Below, one piece after another: positions 45,060-54,770 of a DNA stretch of 64,000 nt. The notes below the pieces were generated by a model. It saw only the letters and a list, made by a program, of their open reading frames with translations. It made no database searches and was not told the origin of the DNA. A program made the translations under genes and the position numbers. The stretch is from positions 1 to 64,000 of the forward strand of contig JAFEMH010006973.1 of NCBI GenBank assembly GCA_022495995.1, read 5' to 3'. Position 1 is the first letter of the stretch; the number at the start of each line of letters is the position of its first letter. Source of the DNA: Adenophora triphylla var. japonica (Eukaryota; Streptophyta; Magnoliopsida; Asterales; Campanulaceae).

Positions 45060-46172
45060 GAAAAGGCACCGAGGCCCACTTCTACTCGCATCGCAAGTCT
45101 AAAGCCGTAAAGGTCATGGAAGAAGTCCATGGTGGCGCATGCGACCACATATGAACGCCCGAGCCTTGATGTTCAAAGCATACTGTGGATGGGTTATTAT
45201 TGGATCTCCATGGAAACCGACCGCATTCGCTTGTGCGAACTCCGCGATAAGTGTCGCCGGTTCTCCAATCTCAACCATATACCTCCCCATGATCTCTACT
45301 GTATGAGCACTCCTTGGCCATTTGCAACTAGGGGAATCGACGTTATTGGGAAGATAACTCCTGCCGGCAGTAACGGGCATGAGTTCGTGTTGGTCGCTGT
45401 GGATTACTTCACCAAGTGGGTTGAAGCAAAGATCCTACAAAGTCCTCAACTCCAAAAAGGTGGCCCGTTTCATAAAAGAAAACATCCCGTGCCGATATGG
45501 AGTTCCAAACGAGATTATCTCGTATAACGGGTCACACTTCGAGGGACACACCGACAAACCGCCGTGCACTGTAATTAAGCGACACAAGTCCTCCCCTTAT
45601 CGCCCTCAAACCAATGGTGTTGTCGAGGCCGCGAACAAGAATCTAGAAAGGATCATCCGGAAAATGGCCGAAAGGAGCCGGATTGGCCTCGAGAAGCTTC
45701 ACTTGGCACTTTGGGGCTACCGTACGCCGCAAGAACTGCCACCGGTGAAACCCCGTTCGCTTTGACATATGGGATGGATGCCGTTCTACCCATTGAGTTA
45801 GAGATACCCTCCCTTTGGGTTCTGCTTGAAAATGAGGTCAACGAGATAGAATGGCTTCAAAGTCGATATGATGAATTAGCTCTCCTGGACGAGCGAAGGC
45901 TTAAAGCAATGGAGCACATCCGGGCTTATCAGAAGCGCATGGCTAGGGCCTTTGACAAGAAGGTACATCCCCGCGACATAAAAGTGGGTGATTTGGTCCT
46001 AAAAGAAAACCGCCGAATCGCCCGCCCTTTGGGCAAGTGGGCTCCAATCTGGGTAGGCCCGTATCTGGTGAAAGAGATCTTCTCTGGCGGAGCAATGAAG
46101 TTGACAGATTTGGATGGTAATCCCTTCATGCACCCGGTGAACGGCGACAAGCTGCGCCGCTATTACGTCTGA
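45060..46172 (+). pseudogene. Inner-Tat integrase relic with intact C-terminal frame
   Basis: A zinc-binding region is weakly visible (ILWMGYYWISMETDRI; the CDKC pair is degraded). The catalytic core reads GIDVIGKITPAGSNGHEF with the first Asp at 45339-45341. The second catalytic Asp is Tyr (IISYNGSHFEG, 45523-45525). The Glu is present in NGVVEAANKNLERI (45625-45627). From 45711 a 153-codon frame covers PFALTYGMDAVLPIE and a C-terminal GDLVLKENRRIARPLGKW... WVGPYLVKEI module ending RRYYV at 46172. Loss of the second Asp would inactivate strand transfer even if the frame were intact. Confidence 0.85.
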
Positions 46173-46728
46173 ATCGAGTCTCCCCCTCTATAAAAAAAAA
46201 AAAAATATATATAAAAAAAAAAGAAACAACAAAAGCGCGAAAAATAATGTACCTGCACGAGACCGAAACCTCTCAAAAGGCAGTCCGTGCAAAACAAAGG
46301 GCGCGCTCGGTGCTAATAGAATATACCCAACTAGGCCGAAACCCTAAAACGGGCGGTCTAGGTAAAAACAGGGTTGCACCATTTTGTCCCCCTTCTATCT
46401 ATCCCTTTCTTAAACACAAAAGTTAATTGGGTCGAACTACGGAGACCCGAGCCCCTTAGTCCATTTTGTAAAAGGGGAACGTAGGCACCCGCTCGCGGTT
46501 CGGTCTAAAATCATAAAAATCACCAAATCCCGTCAACAGCTTGTATTTGTGATTACCAAAATGTGTCTTGATTAAGCTCAAGTAATTTCAACTTTCATCA
46601 CATTAATACATTCATTGATGAGTTCAAGCACGGTTTACTCTCGACTCATTAACATTAGCAAAATAATATCTTTTAAAAAGGTACATCTAAATTGTCTCGT
46701 GTCGGCAAATAAGGGATACAAGGATAGG
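46173..46728 (+). other. Spacer between pol and antisense genes
   Basis: A-rich run at 46191-46227, then DNA with GGTCTAGGTAAAAACAGG and CGTAGGCACCCGCTCGCGGTT; no recognised coding sequence. It is where sense pol and antisense transcripts would converge, so both terminators may lie here. Confidence 0.4.
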
Positions 46729-48270
46729 TCACCTAATCCTAGTCGCCGTTCCCACTCCCGAACTAGCACCCTTCTTCTTCCTCTTCCTCGGTCCTCGGGA
46801 GGTCTTTGGCTTAGCTATCCCAAACATTTCGTCTCCCGTCGCCCGGCTCAGAATAATACGAGTCGGTGAGTCGACCAATCCGGCAGCTCTCGCCGCCGCC
46901 CGGGCAGCCTCTCTCTCTCGTAGCCGTCCTCCGAGCCATAACTTCGTGGTCATCCCTCATCTTGGCTCTCCTCTCTACGAGTCTCTCAAAATCCGCCGCC
47001 GGATCATCTGGCCACGTTGTCTGGGTCGCCCGTGCCTCAAGATCGCGTAGCTCCAGCTAGATTGGTCTCCTCCTCGGATCCTCTCGCAATACGCCTCAAT
47101 GGTGTGCCGAATCGGTCCCATCTCGCTCCCGTACTGCATGAGGTACCCGGTGGACAGATAAGTAATCCCCTGTGTCTTCCGTATCGCATGTGAGCGGGAA
47201 AAGCCGCTCCCGAAAAGCCCCGGCAAAGAACCCGAGAGTCTCGGATATCACCATGTCAAGAGGAACAAGATCCCGGCCATCCGCTCTTCGAACCCATCAA
47301 CAAACTCGCCGCGGGTATCCATACTGCCTCTGAACAAGCAAGGGATGCTAAATGACGAGAAATGCAGTCTCGGCAGCCTCACTATAGCAGAGTCATCCTG
47401 CCTGCCGCTCATGGTCTCGAGCCTCCATCCGGGAACCCAAGATCGATGTCGTGGTAGTATACCCGGCCGCCGCTCGCCAACCTTCCCCGTGAAGCCTCCG
47501 AGCCACTCGCCTCTCGCCGCGTGACCCAAGGTGCCGCAGCCGCCCAACAGTAATGGGGAGATGAGTCTCAACCGCTCAAAGAGCCACAATGATAAGAGAC
47601 TGGGCCGCCGCGTCCCATATACAATGACCCTCTAGACAACGGTCCATCCCATGGTAAGTCTCCGCCAAAGAAAAGGGGAACCACATCTCTCTCTCTCGCC
47701 CGGTCGAACATCGCCCAATGTGGTGCCTCGAGAACCCCGCATCCGTCTAACAACTCCCAAAGCAAGAAACTGCAGCACACCCCGTCGTACTCACAAAAGC
47801 AAGACAGGAAATCATAATCGCATAAAAATATCCATGGCCGTAGATGGGTCAAACAGCCTCCGGTGCGATACATACCTAATCGGGCTATTCGGCCAGTCAA
47901 CAAAAGATGTGTCAAGAATCGATCGCCACCGCTCGCTGGGAAATCCCAAGAAATCGCCACCAAGCCACCAAAGGTCGCGGATCTCGGGAAAGATCGCATC
48001 TCTAAGCTCGCCTCCTCGCCAAGGCCCGAAACTCCTCAATGGTGGGCGTAAGATCATTATACGAGAGGGTAAAGACATGCCTCTCGCAATCCCAAGATCC
48101 GGATGCGGCCCGAGAAGGTTCCAATCAACCGCCCACTCCTTTAATGCCTAGATGCATCTCAACCCATATCGTTGGTCGATGATCCTCCTATTGTTGCCGC
48201 GATGACGGCGGGTCGATTTATGAGATCGTAATGAAATTGACGCTCTTTTGGTCTTAGATCTCGTCGTCAT
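46729..48270 (-). pseudogene. Antisense DUF7745-like gene in inner Tat
   Basis: Runs opposite to pol. Start codon at 48270 gives MTTRSKTKRASIS. At 48094-48020 the frame reads WDCERHVFTLSYNDLTPTIE and then EFRALARR, the W-(D/N)-x...F-(T/R)...D-L-x-P-T-(I/L)-E-E-(Y/F) signature of the plant DUF7745/PMD-like group. Later fragments include WWLGGDFLG, a DFERLVERRAKMRDDHEVM helix near 46960 and a basic GPRKRKKKGASSG tail near 46770. Several frameshifts and stops break it. Function unknown; such genes are common passengers of plant transposons. TATA-like CTTTATAAAAAG lies at 48385-48376 and a 45-bp dyad cassette at 48431-48475 upstream. Confidence 0.5.
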
Positions 48271-48375
48271 ACTGTTCCATTGTGGGCCAAAGATCGAATC
48301 TTGGGGCTAATTTTGAGGTGGAAGGCAAGTTTGACACCTGCTGTAACTGCTGGAATGAGTAGTTTACGAGTCTGC

Positions 48376-48475
48376 TTTTTATAAAGTGCTGAGGCTTGTT
48401 GATCAAGAAAGCTGTCTCCCAGGCACTCTATGTCGTGCGACATAAAGTCTCCATGAAGTCCTGTGTCGGACGACA
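48376..48475 (-). promoter_or_regulatory. Promoter-like block upstream of the DUF7745-like gene
   Basis: The dyad cassette TGTCGTGCGACA (48431-48442), 21 bp, TGTCGGACGACA (48464-48475) is the same as the LTR cassettes. A TATA-like minus-strand TTTATAAAAAG lies about 50 bp closer to the start codon at 48270. The layout copies that of the LTR promoter. Confidence 0.5.
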
Positions 48476-48899
48476 TGGAGAGGTCCATCAGGATCACCAG
48501 CAAAGCAATCGCAGCTAGCCCCAAGCGACCCAACGCTTGCTCAAAACCACCCAAACCTATCCGTAACACCACAAAATCATACCTAAACACTCCCCTCGCT
48601 CATAAAGCCCACGGGAGAGGATTCGGGACATCCAACACACCCACGTACACATAAATGTCACCCAATGCGTACAAAAACCGCAAGAACACCCAATCATGCC
48701 AAAAGCTACAATTTTGTGCCTTTCTTGGGACAAACTCGTGCATAGGAGCTCGCAAATACATAAATAAACATACATTGTATTTGTCAAAGTACAAAAACAA
48801 TAAAATACTTGTTTATACAATCCAAAAGAACAAAAAGTGCATGCATTTCTCCTCTCTCCCTAAAAAGAGTCAAAGCATGGCAAAAGAGGACCGTCGTGA
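48476..48899. other. Spacer between the two antisense genes
   Basis: No domain recognised on either strand. Would hold the 3' end of the PMD-like gene if that gene ends near 48900. Confidence 0.4.
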
Positions 48900-51256
48900 T
48901 CACTCCGACTCGGAGTCGCCGCCGGAATCGTCCTCCTCATCATCTTCGGAGCCGCTGTCGTCCTGGACGCTGCCCACCTCCTCCTGAGCCGCCTCGCTCC
49001 CGGCCATCATCGCCACCCTCCGGCACCTCATGGATCTCGCCGTCAGAATCATCATCCTCGTAATGCGCCCAAGGCCGGGGCTCGCATAGTACCCATGCCA
49101 CTGTGCACGATGCGAAAGGGGGCTGGTAGGGATCATCCTCGCCATCATCACCCTCAGGCTGGGGCTGCGAACTAGACCCACCCGCCTGTGAGCCAGAAGG
49201 AGCCAAAGCTGGCCTAGGCCTCTTCTTCGGAGGCACAACGTCACCAGGCTGGGAGCTGCACCTCCCCTTCCAATGCTCCGCGCTCCTCTGAAACTGGCGC
49301 AAAGATCTTCACAAAGACCGGTGAGCGCTTTCGCCACCGTCCCGAATGTCTTGACTGGAACTTGTTCAATGAAAACAAAAGGCAAATAAGCAATCATTGC
49401 AGACAAGAAATGCTTAAAAGCCGGGAACAAAGTCATAAAAGAAAAGATCACTCACGAGGTGGTCCCACGGCAAGCCGCAGATGCGGATGAGTCTCGCACA
49501 TGTCAAAAGAGGAGCGGCGAATGCTACCCCCACTCATACTCAAAAATCGGGAGGCGCCGGATTCGCATCCCCGCCGCCCTCCCGGGCGCCCATCACCCGA
49601 GGAGTCACCAACCGGTGAAGACGAACCGGGCATAGTCCCCATCATCGAAAGCTCGCAGCATCAATACCGGTCCGCAGCCGCTCCAAGTCGCAGTGGCCCG
49701 AATATGCCATATCCCCAAGCAGAGGATCATGAGGGACGCGAGAGACAGCCGCATGACCATGCCGCCCGCAAACTCTCTCCCCAAATACAGGCATCTCCCT
49801 CCAAGCCAACCAACAGCCTCCTCATCCCGGGTCACCAGCAAGAAGACTAATCAAATCCTCGCCATATCGACCATGCCAGGGGAAATGTCTCAACCCGACA
49901 GGGGTACCCCTCAAAGCAATCATGATATCATGGTAGCAAGCCGTCTTACGGGGCTTAACCCCGTCCACCTTCCGGCTCTCCCTCACTCCGAATGTCCAAC
50001 GACGAATAGCAGGGAACAGGTCTGCCGCAATCCTCTCAGTACGCCCAGCGTAATGTACCGAACACCTCATAAGCCCACACCTAAAATCAAAAGACAGTAA
50101 AGCTTTCAGCAGCAAAGAACAAGAAAAGTATGATGACGTAAAAGTCAAAATGCGGTACTCAAGTCGCGAAAAGCAAAAGACATACCTCCAAAGACAGCCG
50201 ATAGAAGTCCAAAGAGGTCACACCGCTCTCGCTCACCTCATCAAGGCCCCTGTACACCTGGGCCAAACCAGCCTCTCCCCAAGAGAAAGTGGACACCTGA
50301 CTCCAATCACGAAGAGGCTCAAGCAGAAGGGTCAATGCCGTCGTAGAGGCATTGCAAAACAGGTGTCGAAAACCCGCCTGCACAAAGGCCCTAGCCAATC
50401 CGCCAACAAGAATGAGCAAGATCCTCGGCAAACAGACGGCACTGATGAGTCAATGCAGAGTGCAAGTCAGCCAGAGTAACCCCATTGCCCTTCAGGCGAA
50501 GGGTCAATCCAGTCAAAGCCCTAATGGCGTCCGTGCTCAGCACACCAGGGTCCTCAGAGAAGATAGGCCTATCTGTGAACTGCAGACCGGTGATAGCAGT
50601 GAAGTCGTAAGGGGTGATGGTCGACTCCCCCCAGGACAAATGGAAAGTATGGGTAGAGTCCCACCAGAACTGTCTGAAGGCCCGCACCAGCTCCACGCTC
50701 CTGGCCGTATCTCCAAAATCTCCAACAGCTGTGAAGAATGGTCCAAGACCAGCAGCAAAGACCAGTCCCTTAGGACTGTCCTAAGAAATCAAAAGAGCCC
50801 TAAGAAGACCCCAAATGGTCGCAATAGCCTCGTGGGACCCTCGTCCGTAAAGTCTGCAGTAAGCACAAAGACAGGTATGAAAAACCATACTCATCACAAT
50901 ATGTGCATTCAATATGTGCATTCATTCATGTGCATCACCAAATTCTTTCAAAAAGAAGAAAAACAAAAAAAGAAAAATCTTTCAAAATAATGCACTTCAT
51001 GCCAAGCATGCAATTCCTAGTTGGGTGCGATTTCCCCCAATTTCAATTTCAAACCCTAGAAATCAAATTTCAAAAAAAAGGGTTAATCTTTTAGAATACT
51101 TACCCCCTTCGGCTCCGTGGTGGAAGTATGAAAGTCGAGGCCCGGGTAGAGGCCATTCCCCTCCGGAAATCTCTTCTGCTTGTTCCGATCTACAAGCTTC
51201 CGTCTCTCGGACAATACTTGTTGAACATTCCTTCTCGATTCGGCTCGCGAAGGCAT
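48900..51256 (-). pseudogene. Antisense spliced plant-mobile-domain (PMD) gene in inner Tat
   Basis: Exon 1 (51256-51104, 51 codons, MPSRAESRRNVQQVL) ends at a GTAAGT donor. An acceptor TTTCTTAG puts exon 2 at 50780 in the same phase: GLVFAAGLGPFF, ELVRAFRQFWWDSTHTFHLS, WGESTITPYDFTAITGLQF, the PMD core. A one-base shift near 50430 moves to the frame with ILVGGLARAF and STFSWGEAGLAQVYRGLDEV. The donor GTATGT after 50186 pairs with acceptor TTTTAG before 50080, where VWAYEV opens exon 3. A further shift follows, then PRKTACYHDIMIALRGTP and LRHFPWHGRYGEDL. A probable Ser/Gly-rich acidic C-terminus lies at 49302-48940. PMD proteins (MAIN/MAIL group) are nuclear and linked to silencing and TE capture; function here is unknown. 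Splice signals look intact although the coding frame is broken. Confidence 0.6.
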
Positions 51257-51357
51257 TGTCAAATCCTTGATTTAAATCAAATTTAAGGGAAGAAATTTCG
51301 AAAATTCTTCTCCCTTTCTCTCTCTGTTCTCCGCAGCAATGGGTGTGGATTTAGGTC

Positions 51358-51415
51358 TGTCTTACGACCTGTGGTTTTAATTAAACTGCCTGGGAACCTC
51401 CCCATATCGTACGAC
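51358..51415 (-). promoter_or_regulatory. Palindromes upstream of the PMD-like gene
   Basis: TATCGTACGACA (51404-51415) and TGTCTTACGACC (51358-51369) are one- to three-base variants of the LTR palindrome, 100-160 bp upstream of the PMD start codon at 51256. TTTAATTAAAA lies between them on the minus strand. Confidence 0.45.
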
Positions 51416-51544
51416 ATCCATGGTCTAGAAGGGTGATTTTCCCCTTTTGCCCCTGATTAAATTCTGTCAGCCTATCTTGGTTGTCCATCATCAAAATCCA
51501 TCATTCTTTTGGGTTCAAATGCCCACCTCTCTTGGTCATCACAG

Positions 51545-52480
51545 AAAAAGGCCCGGAATGGCTATAAACTACCCGGTCCGGAAAACCGTACAGTTTCCAA
51601 CACACAGAAAATAGCCCGGCATGGCTCCAAACTACCCGGTCCGGAAAGACCGCATAGATTTCCCACTCAGTAAAAATATTCGGGATGACTCCCCATCAAA
51701 ACAGTCAAATTCGCGGGTGACTCCCAAAGAAAAAAGTCATAATCACGGGTGACTCCCAAAGAAAAACAGTCATATTTCGCGTGTGACTCCCAAAGAAAAA
51801 AGTCAAATCATCGGGGTGACTCCCCATCAAAACAGTCAAGTTCGCGGGTGACTCCCAAAGAAAAAAGTCATAATCGCGGGTGACTCCCAAAGAAAAAAGT
51901 CATAATCGCGGGTGACTCCCAAAGAAAAGGTCAAATCATCGGGGTGACTCCCCATCAAAACAGTCAAATTCGCGGGTGACTCCCAATGAAAAAGTCAAAC
52001 CTTCGGGGTGACTCCCCATCAAAACAGTCAAATTCGCGGGTGATTCCCAAAGAAAAAAGTCAAAACCTTCGGCGTGACTCCCCATCAAAACAGTCAAATT
52101 CGCGGGTGACTCCCAAAGAAAAAGTCAAACCTTCGGGGTGACTCCCCTCATAAACAGTCGATCTCGGGTGCAAACACCCATCTTCGGGGTGACTCCCCTC
52201 AGACACAGTCAATCTCGGGTGCAAACACCTATCTTCGGGGTGACTCCCCTCAGCCACAGTCAATCTCGGGTGCAAACACCCATCTTCGGGGTGACTCCCC
52301 TTTGAACAGTCAATCTCGGGTGCAAACACCATTCTTCGGGGTGACTCCCCTCGGAACAGTCAATCTCGGGTGCAAACGCCCATTTTCGGGTGACTCCCCA
52401 TCGAAACAGTCAAATCCTCGGGTGACTCCCCATCAAAACAGTCAAACCTTGGGTACAAAGCCCGTTGCCTCTCATTAGCG
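51545..52480. repeat. Tandem repeats in inner-Tat 3' region
   Basis: Three consecutive arrays. About two units of 68 bp (AAACTACCCGGTCCGGAAA) lie at 51551-51670. Many units of about 33 bp (CGGGTGACTCCCAAAGAAAA alternating with GGGGTGACTCCCCATCAAAA) lie at 51690-52130. About five units of 58-60 bp (TCGGGGTGACTCCCCT, CAGTCAATCTCGGGTGCAAA) lie at 52130-52440. All share the core GGTGACTCCC, so they grew from one sequence. Short frames across them are repeats, not genes. Confidence 0.85.
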
Positions 52481-52484
52481 CCAC

Positions 52485-52715
52485 ATCTTTGACGAACTAC
52501 GATTAGGCTTGATTCCCCCACGGGATACGTAGAAATCCTTTTCATAAAAGGTCCAGCCGCGTGACCATCATGGTCAATTTCCCCGGGACGCAAACGTCCA
52601 TCTTTAACGAACTACGATTCGGCTTGATTCCCCCACGGGATACGTAGGAATCCTCTTCATAAGAGGTCCAGCCACTTGACCATCTTGGTCACCTCTGTCC
52701 CCGCCGTTCGTGTCC
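52485..52715. repeat. Duplicated pre-LTR motif, 115-bp period
   Basis: Two copies of GACGAACTACGATTAGGCTT (second AACGAACTACGATTCGGCTT) followed by GATTCCCCCACGGGATACGT. This GAACTACG...GGGATACGTAGG block is commonly found near the 3' LTR of plant Tat-type elements. Confidence 0.75.
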
Positions 52716-52778
52716 GGCTCGGGTTCTCATTGTGTCGACGACCCCACTTCCCGTGGAAGTGACGTCGCCGAGGGGCTC

Positions 52779-54586
52779 TGTGAGTACCCCGATCCGAACC
52801 CATGATTTGGATCCACTTTAATTAAAATTTGGGCTTCTATAATTGCTAAAAGGCAATATTTAGTCCAAAAACCCCAGCAGCCCCATCACCCATTCGGGCC
52901 CGCTGCTTTCGGCCCAACATGGCCAAAAGGAGTACGCTGTCGTCCGACATAGAAGTCACAAAGGCGGTTTAACTGCTCTTGTCGTGCGACATAAGACTCC
53001 CCATCAGCCTGCCTATAAATACAAGGCATGACTGATCATTTTAGAGGGACTTGAGAGTGAATATTGGGGAGAATACCAGAAATATAGGGGAAACTCTGTC
53101 CAAATAGAGTCTCTCTCTCACTCTCTCTCATACACACACTCACCTCCCTCCTCACACACACACACACTTCAAGGCCAAGACCTAAAAAAGCTTCATTTGT
53201 TGGTGTGTAGAAGGGGTAGACACCATACTATTGGTGATCTCACCTTGTGGACTACAATAGGTAGACCCTAAACCCTTCTCCCTCTTTAAATAAAGTCTTT
53301 AATACATTTACAACACATTTCATACTTACTTGCTTTAATATTATGTAAAAATCGGGATTTTTGCATGATAAAGGTGGTAGAGAAGTGAATCTTCAATATT
53401 CACTTCTCCCCACCTCAGATCTGGACATTTGGTCATCTTAGGATCAATAAAGGTTCAATCTTTACGCATTTGCATCGAGTTAGGAGGAGATGGCTACTTC
53501 AAAGTGGCCAAAAATATGTGATTCATCACATTTGGTCACTAAAGCCATGTGATCCTCCCATAATACTCCTAAATTATTGTTATATTACTGTTTACAATAG
53601 TTAAATATGCTTGGTTTGCCTTGGGGAGCAAAGGGGAAACAAACAGACTGAAGGGCACAGAAATGGCCTATCTGTGTCGGACGACACAGGACTCCATGGA
53701 GATCCTGTGTCATACGACATGGAGATCCCAGAAGGCTGTAAAGCCATTCTTGGACTTCAGATCTGTCCAGTTTATTCCCTTTACAACTTAAAGCTTTCTT
53801 AAGCATTCTCGTGGCTCATAAGCCACTATTTGAGTGCCTATGATCTGTTTGGGTGTGATTTATTGGAGGCGGATCGTCATATGACATGGATAACTTCGGA
53901 TGTTCCATGTTACATGACATCCGTATCATATAAAGTCTATCGTGACTTTGTTCACTCCCGTCAATCCCAAACTGATTTTAGACCTTCAAATAGTGTCTTG
54001 AATGAGTTAAATAAAATATCATTCCAGTTCCAGAAATAGCTTGGCCATTGTAAAAGGCAATCTGACCAAGAGGTATCATGTCGTGCGACACCCTCTTCCT
54101 AGGAGGTCCTGTGTCGGACGACATCCAAGCTCTCTGAGCAGATTGTCTTACCTTCTGCCTTGTTTTGATAATCATAATATGTAAAAAGGGTGTGGCCCCC
54201 TGTCATGGCTCACAAACTGTACTCAGCTTTCATATTATCAATGAAACTGTCAAATTTGCATATTTTGCACATCGACACATATTGCACACACACTTTGAAT
54301 GTCCAAAATTGTCCAATGTTGATTGAAAGTCTCGAAAGAGGCGTGTTGGGTGAACTCTCTAGTTCTTCCCAAACACATAGCCAGACTCCCGGACTCAAAA
54401 TCTCTCAAAAATAGGTTTTTCAATGTTTTCCTCTAAAAACGGTGTGGCGACTCCCAAAACCGAAGTTTTCAAAACTCATCATATCATTTTCAACATATTA
54501 AAAACTCTTTCAAAAAAAAAGGGAGGAAATGATATTTTGATATCAACCTTCAAAATTTTCTTTTTCTTCGGGCGAGCGTTCATTCA
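52779..54586 (+). repeat. Inner-Tat 3' LTR
   Basis: 1808 bp. Same ends as the 5' LTR and few differences by eye apart from the extra segment of about 85 bp. Preceded by a weak polypurine tract GAGGGGCTC (52770-52778). TATA at 53014-53021; palindromes at 52938, 52980, 53675-53719 and 54079-54123. Confidence 0.92.
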
Positions 54587-54591
54587 GAGCC

Positions 54592-54770
54592 CAAGCTGGT
54601 TGGGGGACTGCCAGTGTTCTAAGATGATGCATGGCATCTTCGATCCAAGCTTGCTGCTCTTCTTGACGCTTCTTGAGGGTTTCAAAGACTTGCAGCACCT
54701 CCTCCATTGTTTGGATATTTCCCAGAAGTGGAGTCGAGTTTCCTTCACTGTTATCTGTTGACCCTTCCAT
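54592..54770 (-). pseudogene. Outer-Tat gag N-terminus
   Basis: Minus-strand frame from ATG 54770 (MEGSTDNSEGNSTPLLGN, then IQTMEEVLQVFETLKKRQEE and QQAWIEDAMHHLRTL). The Glu/Leu-rich stretch is a probable coiled coil of about 40 residues, usual at the start of Tat gag. The frame is interrupted after the codon for PQPAWA by the inner element and resumes at 38458 with PMKMEDVPDQLD once the duplicate GAGCC is removed. An upstream in-frame extension to 54947 exists but looks like leader sequence. Confidence 0.7.

Larger units (their letters stand above)
38459..54586 (+). mobile_element. Inner Tat/Ogre-like element, 16.1 kb, with antisense genes
   Basis: LTRs (38459-40179, 52779-54586) begin TGTGAGTACC and end TTCATTCA. 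Target duplications GAGCC lie at 38454-38458 and 54587-54591. Order: LTR, Arg-type primer site, 1.6 kb leader, truncated gag, decayed RT/RNase H/second RNase H/integrase, 6.6 kb with two antisense genes and tandem repeats, short polypurine GAGGGG, LTR. Large size, primer type, extra RNase H and extra 3' genes fit the Tat lineage. It sits inside the outer Tat gag. Confidence 0.92.

Noticed and set aside
46866..50990. Long plus-strand frames (for example 50352-50990)
   Set aside because: They are shadows of the GC-rich antisense genes; minus-strand frames hold the PMD and DUF7745-like motifs and splice signals.
51690..52440. CRISPR-like array of regular repeats
   Set aside because: Units are contiguous and diverging, without unique spacers, in a plant retrotransposon; no cas genes.
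53262..53275. Telomeric repeat
   Set aside because: A single CCCTAAACCCTT word within an LTR; no array.
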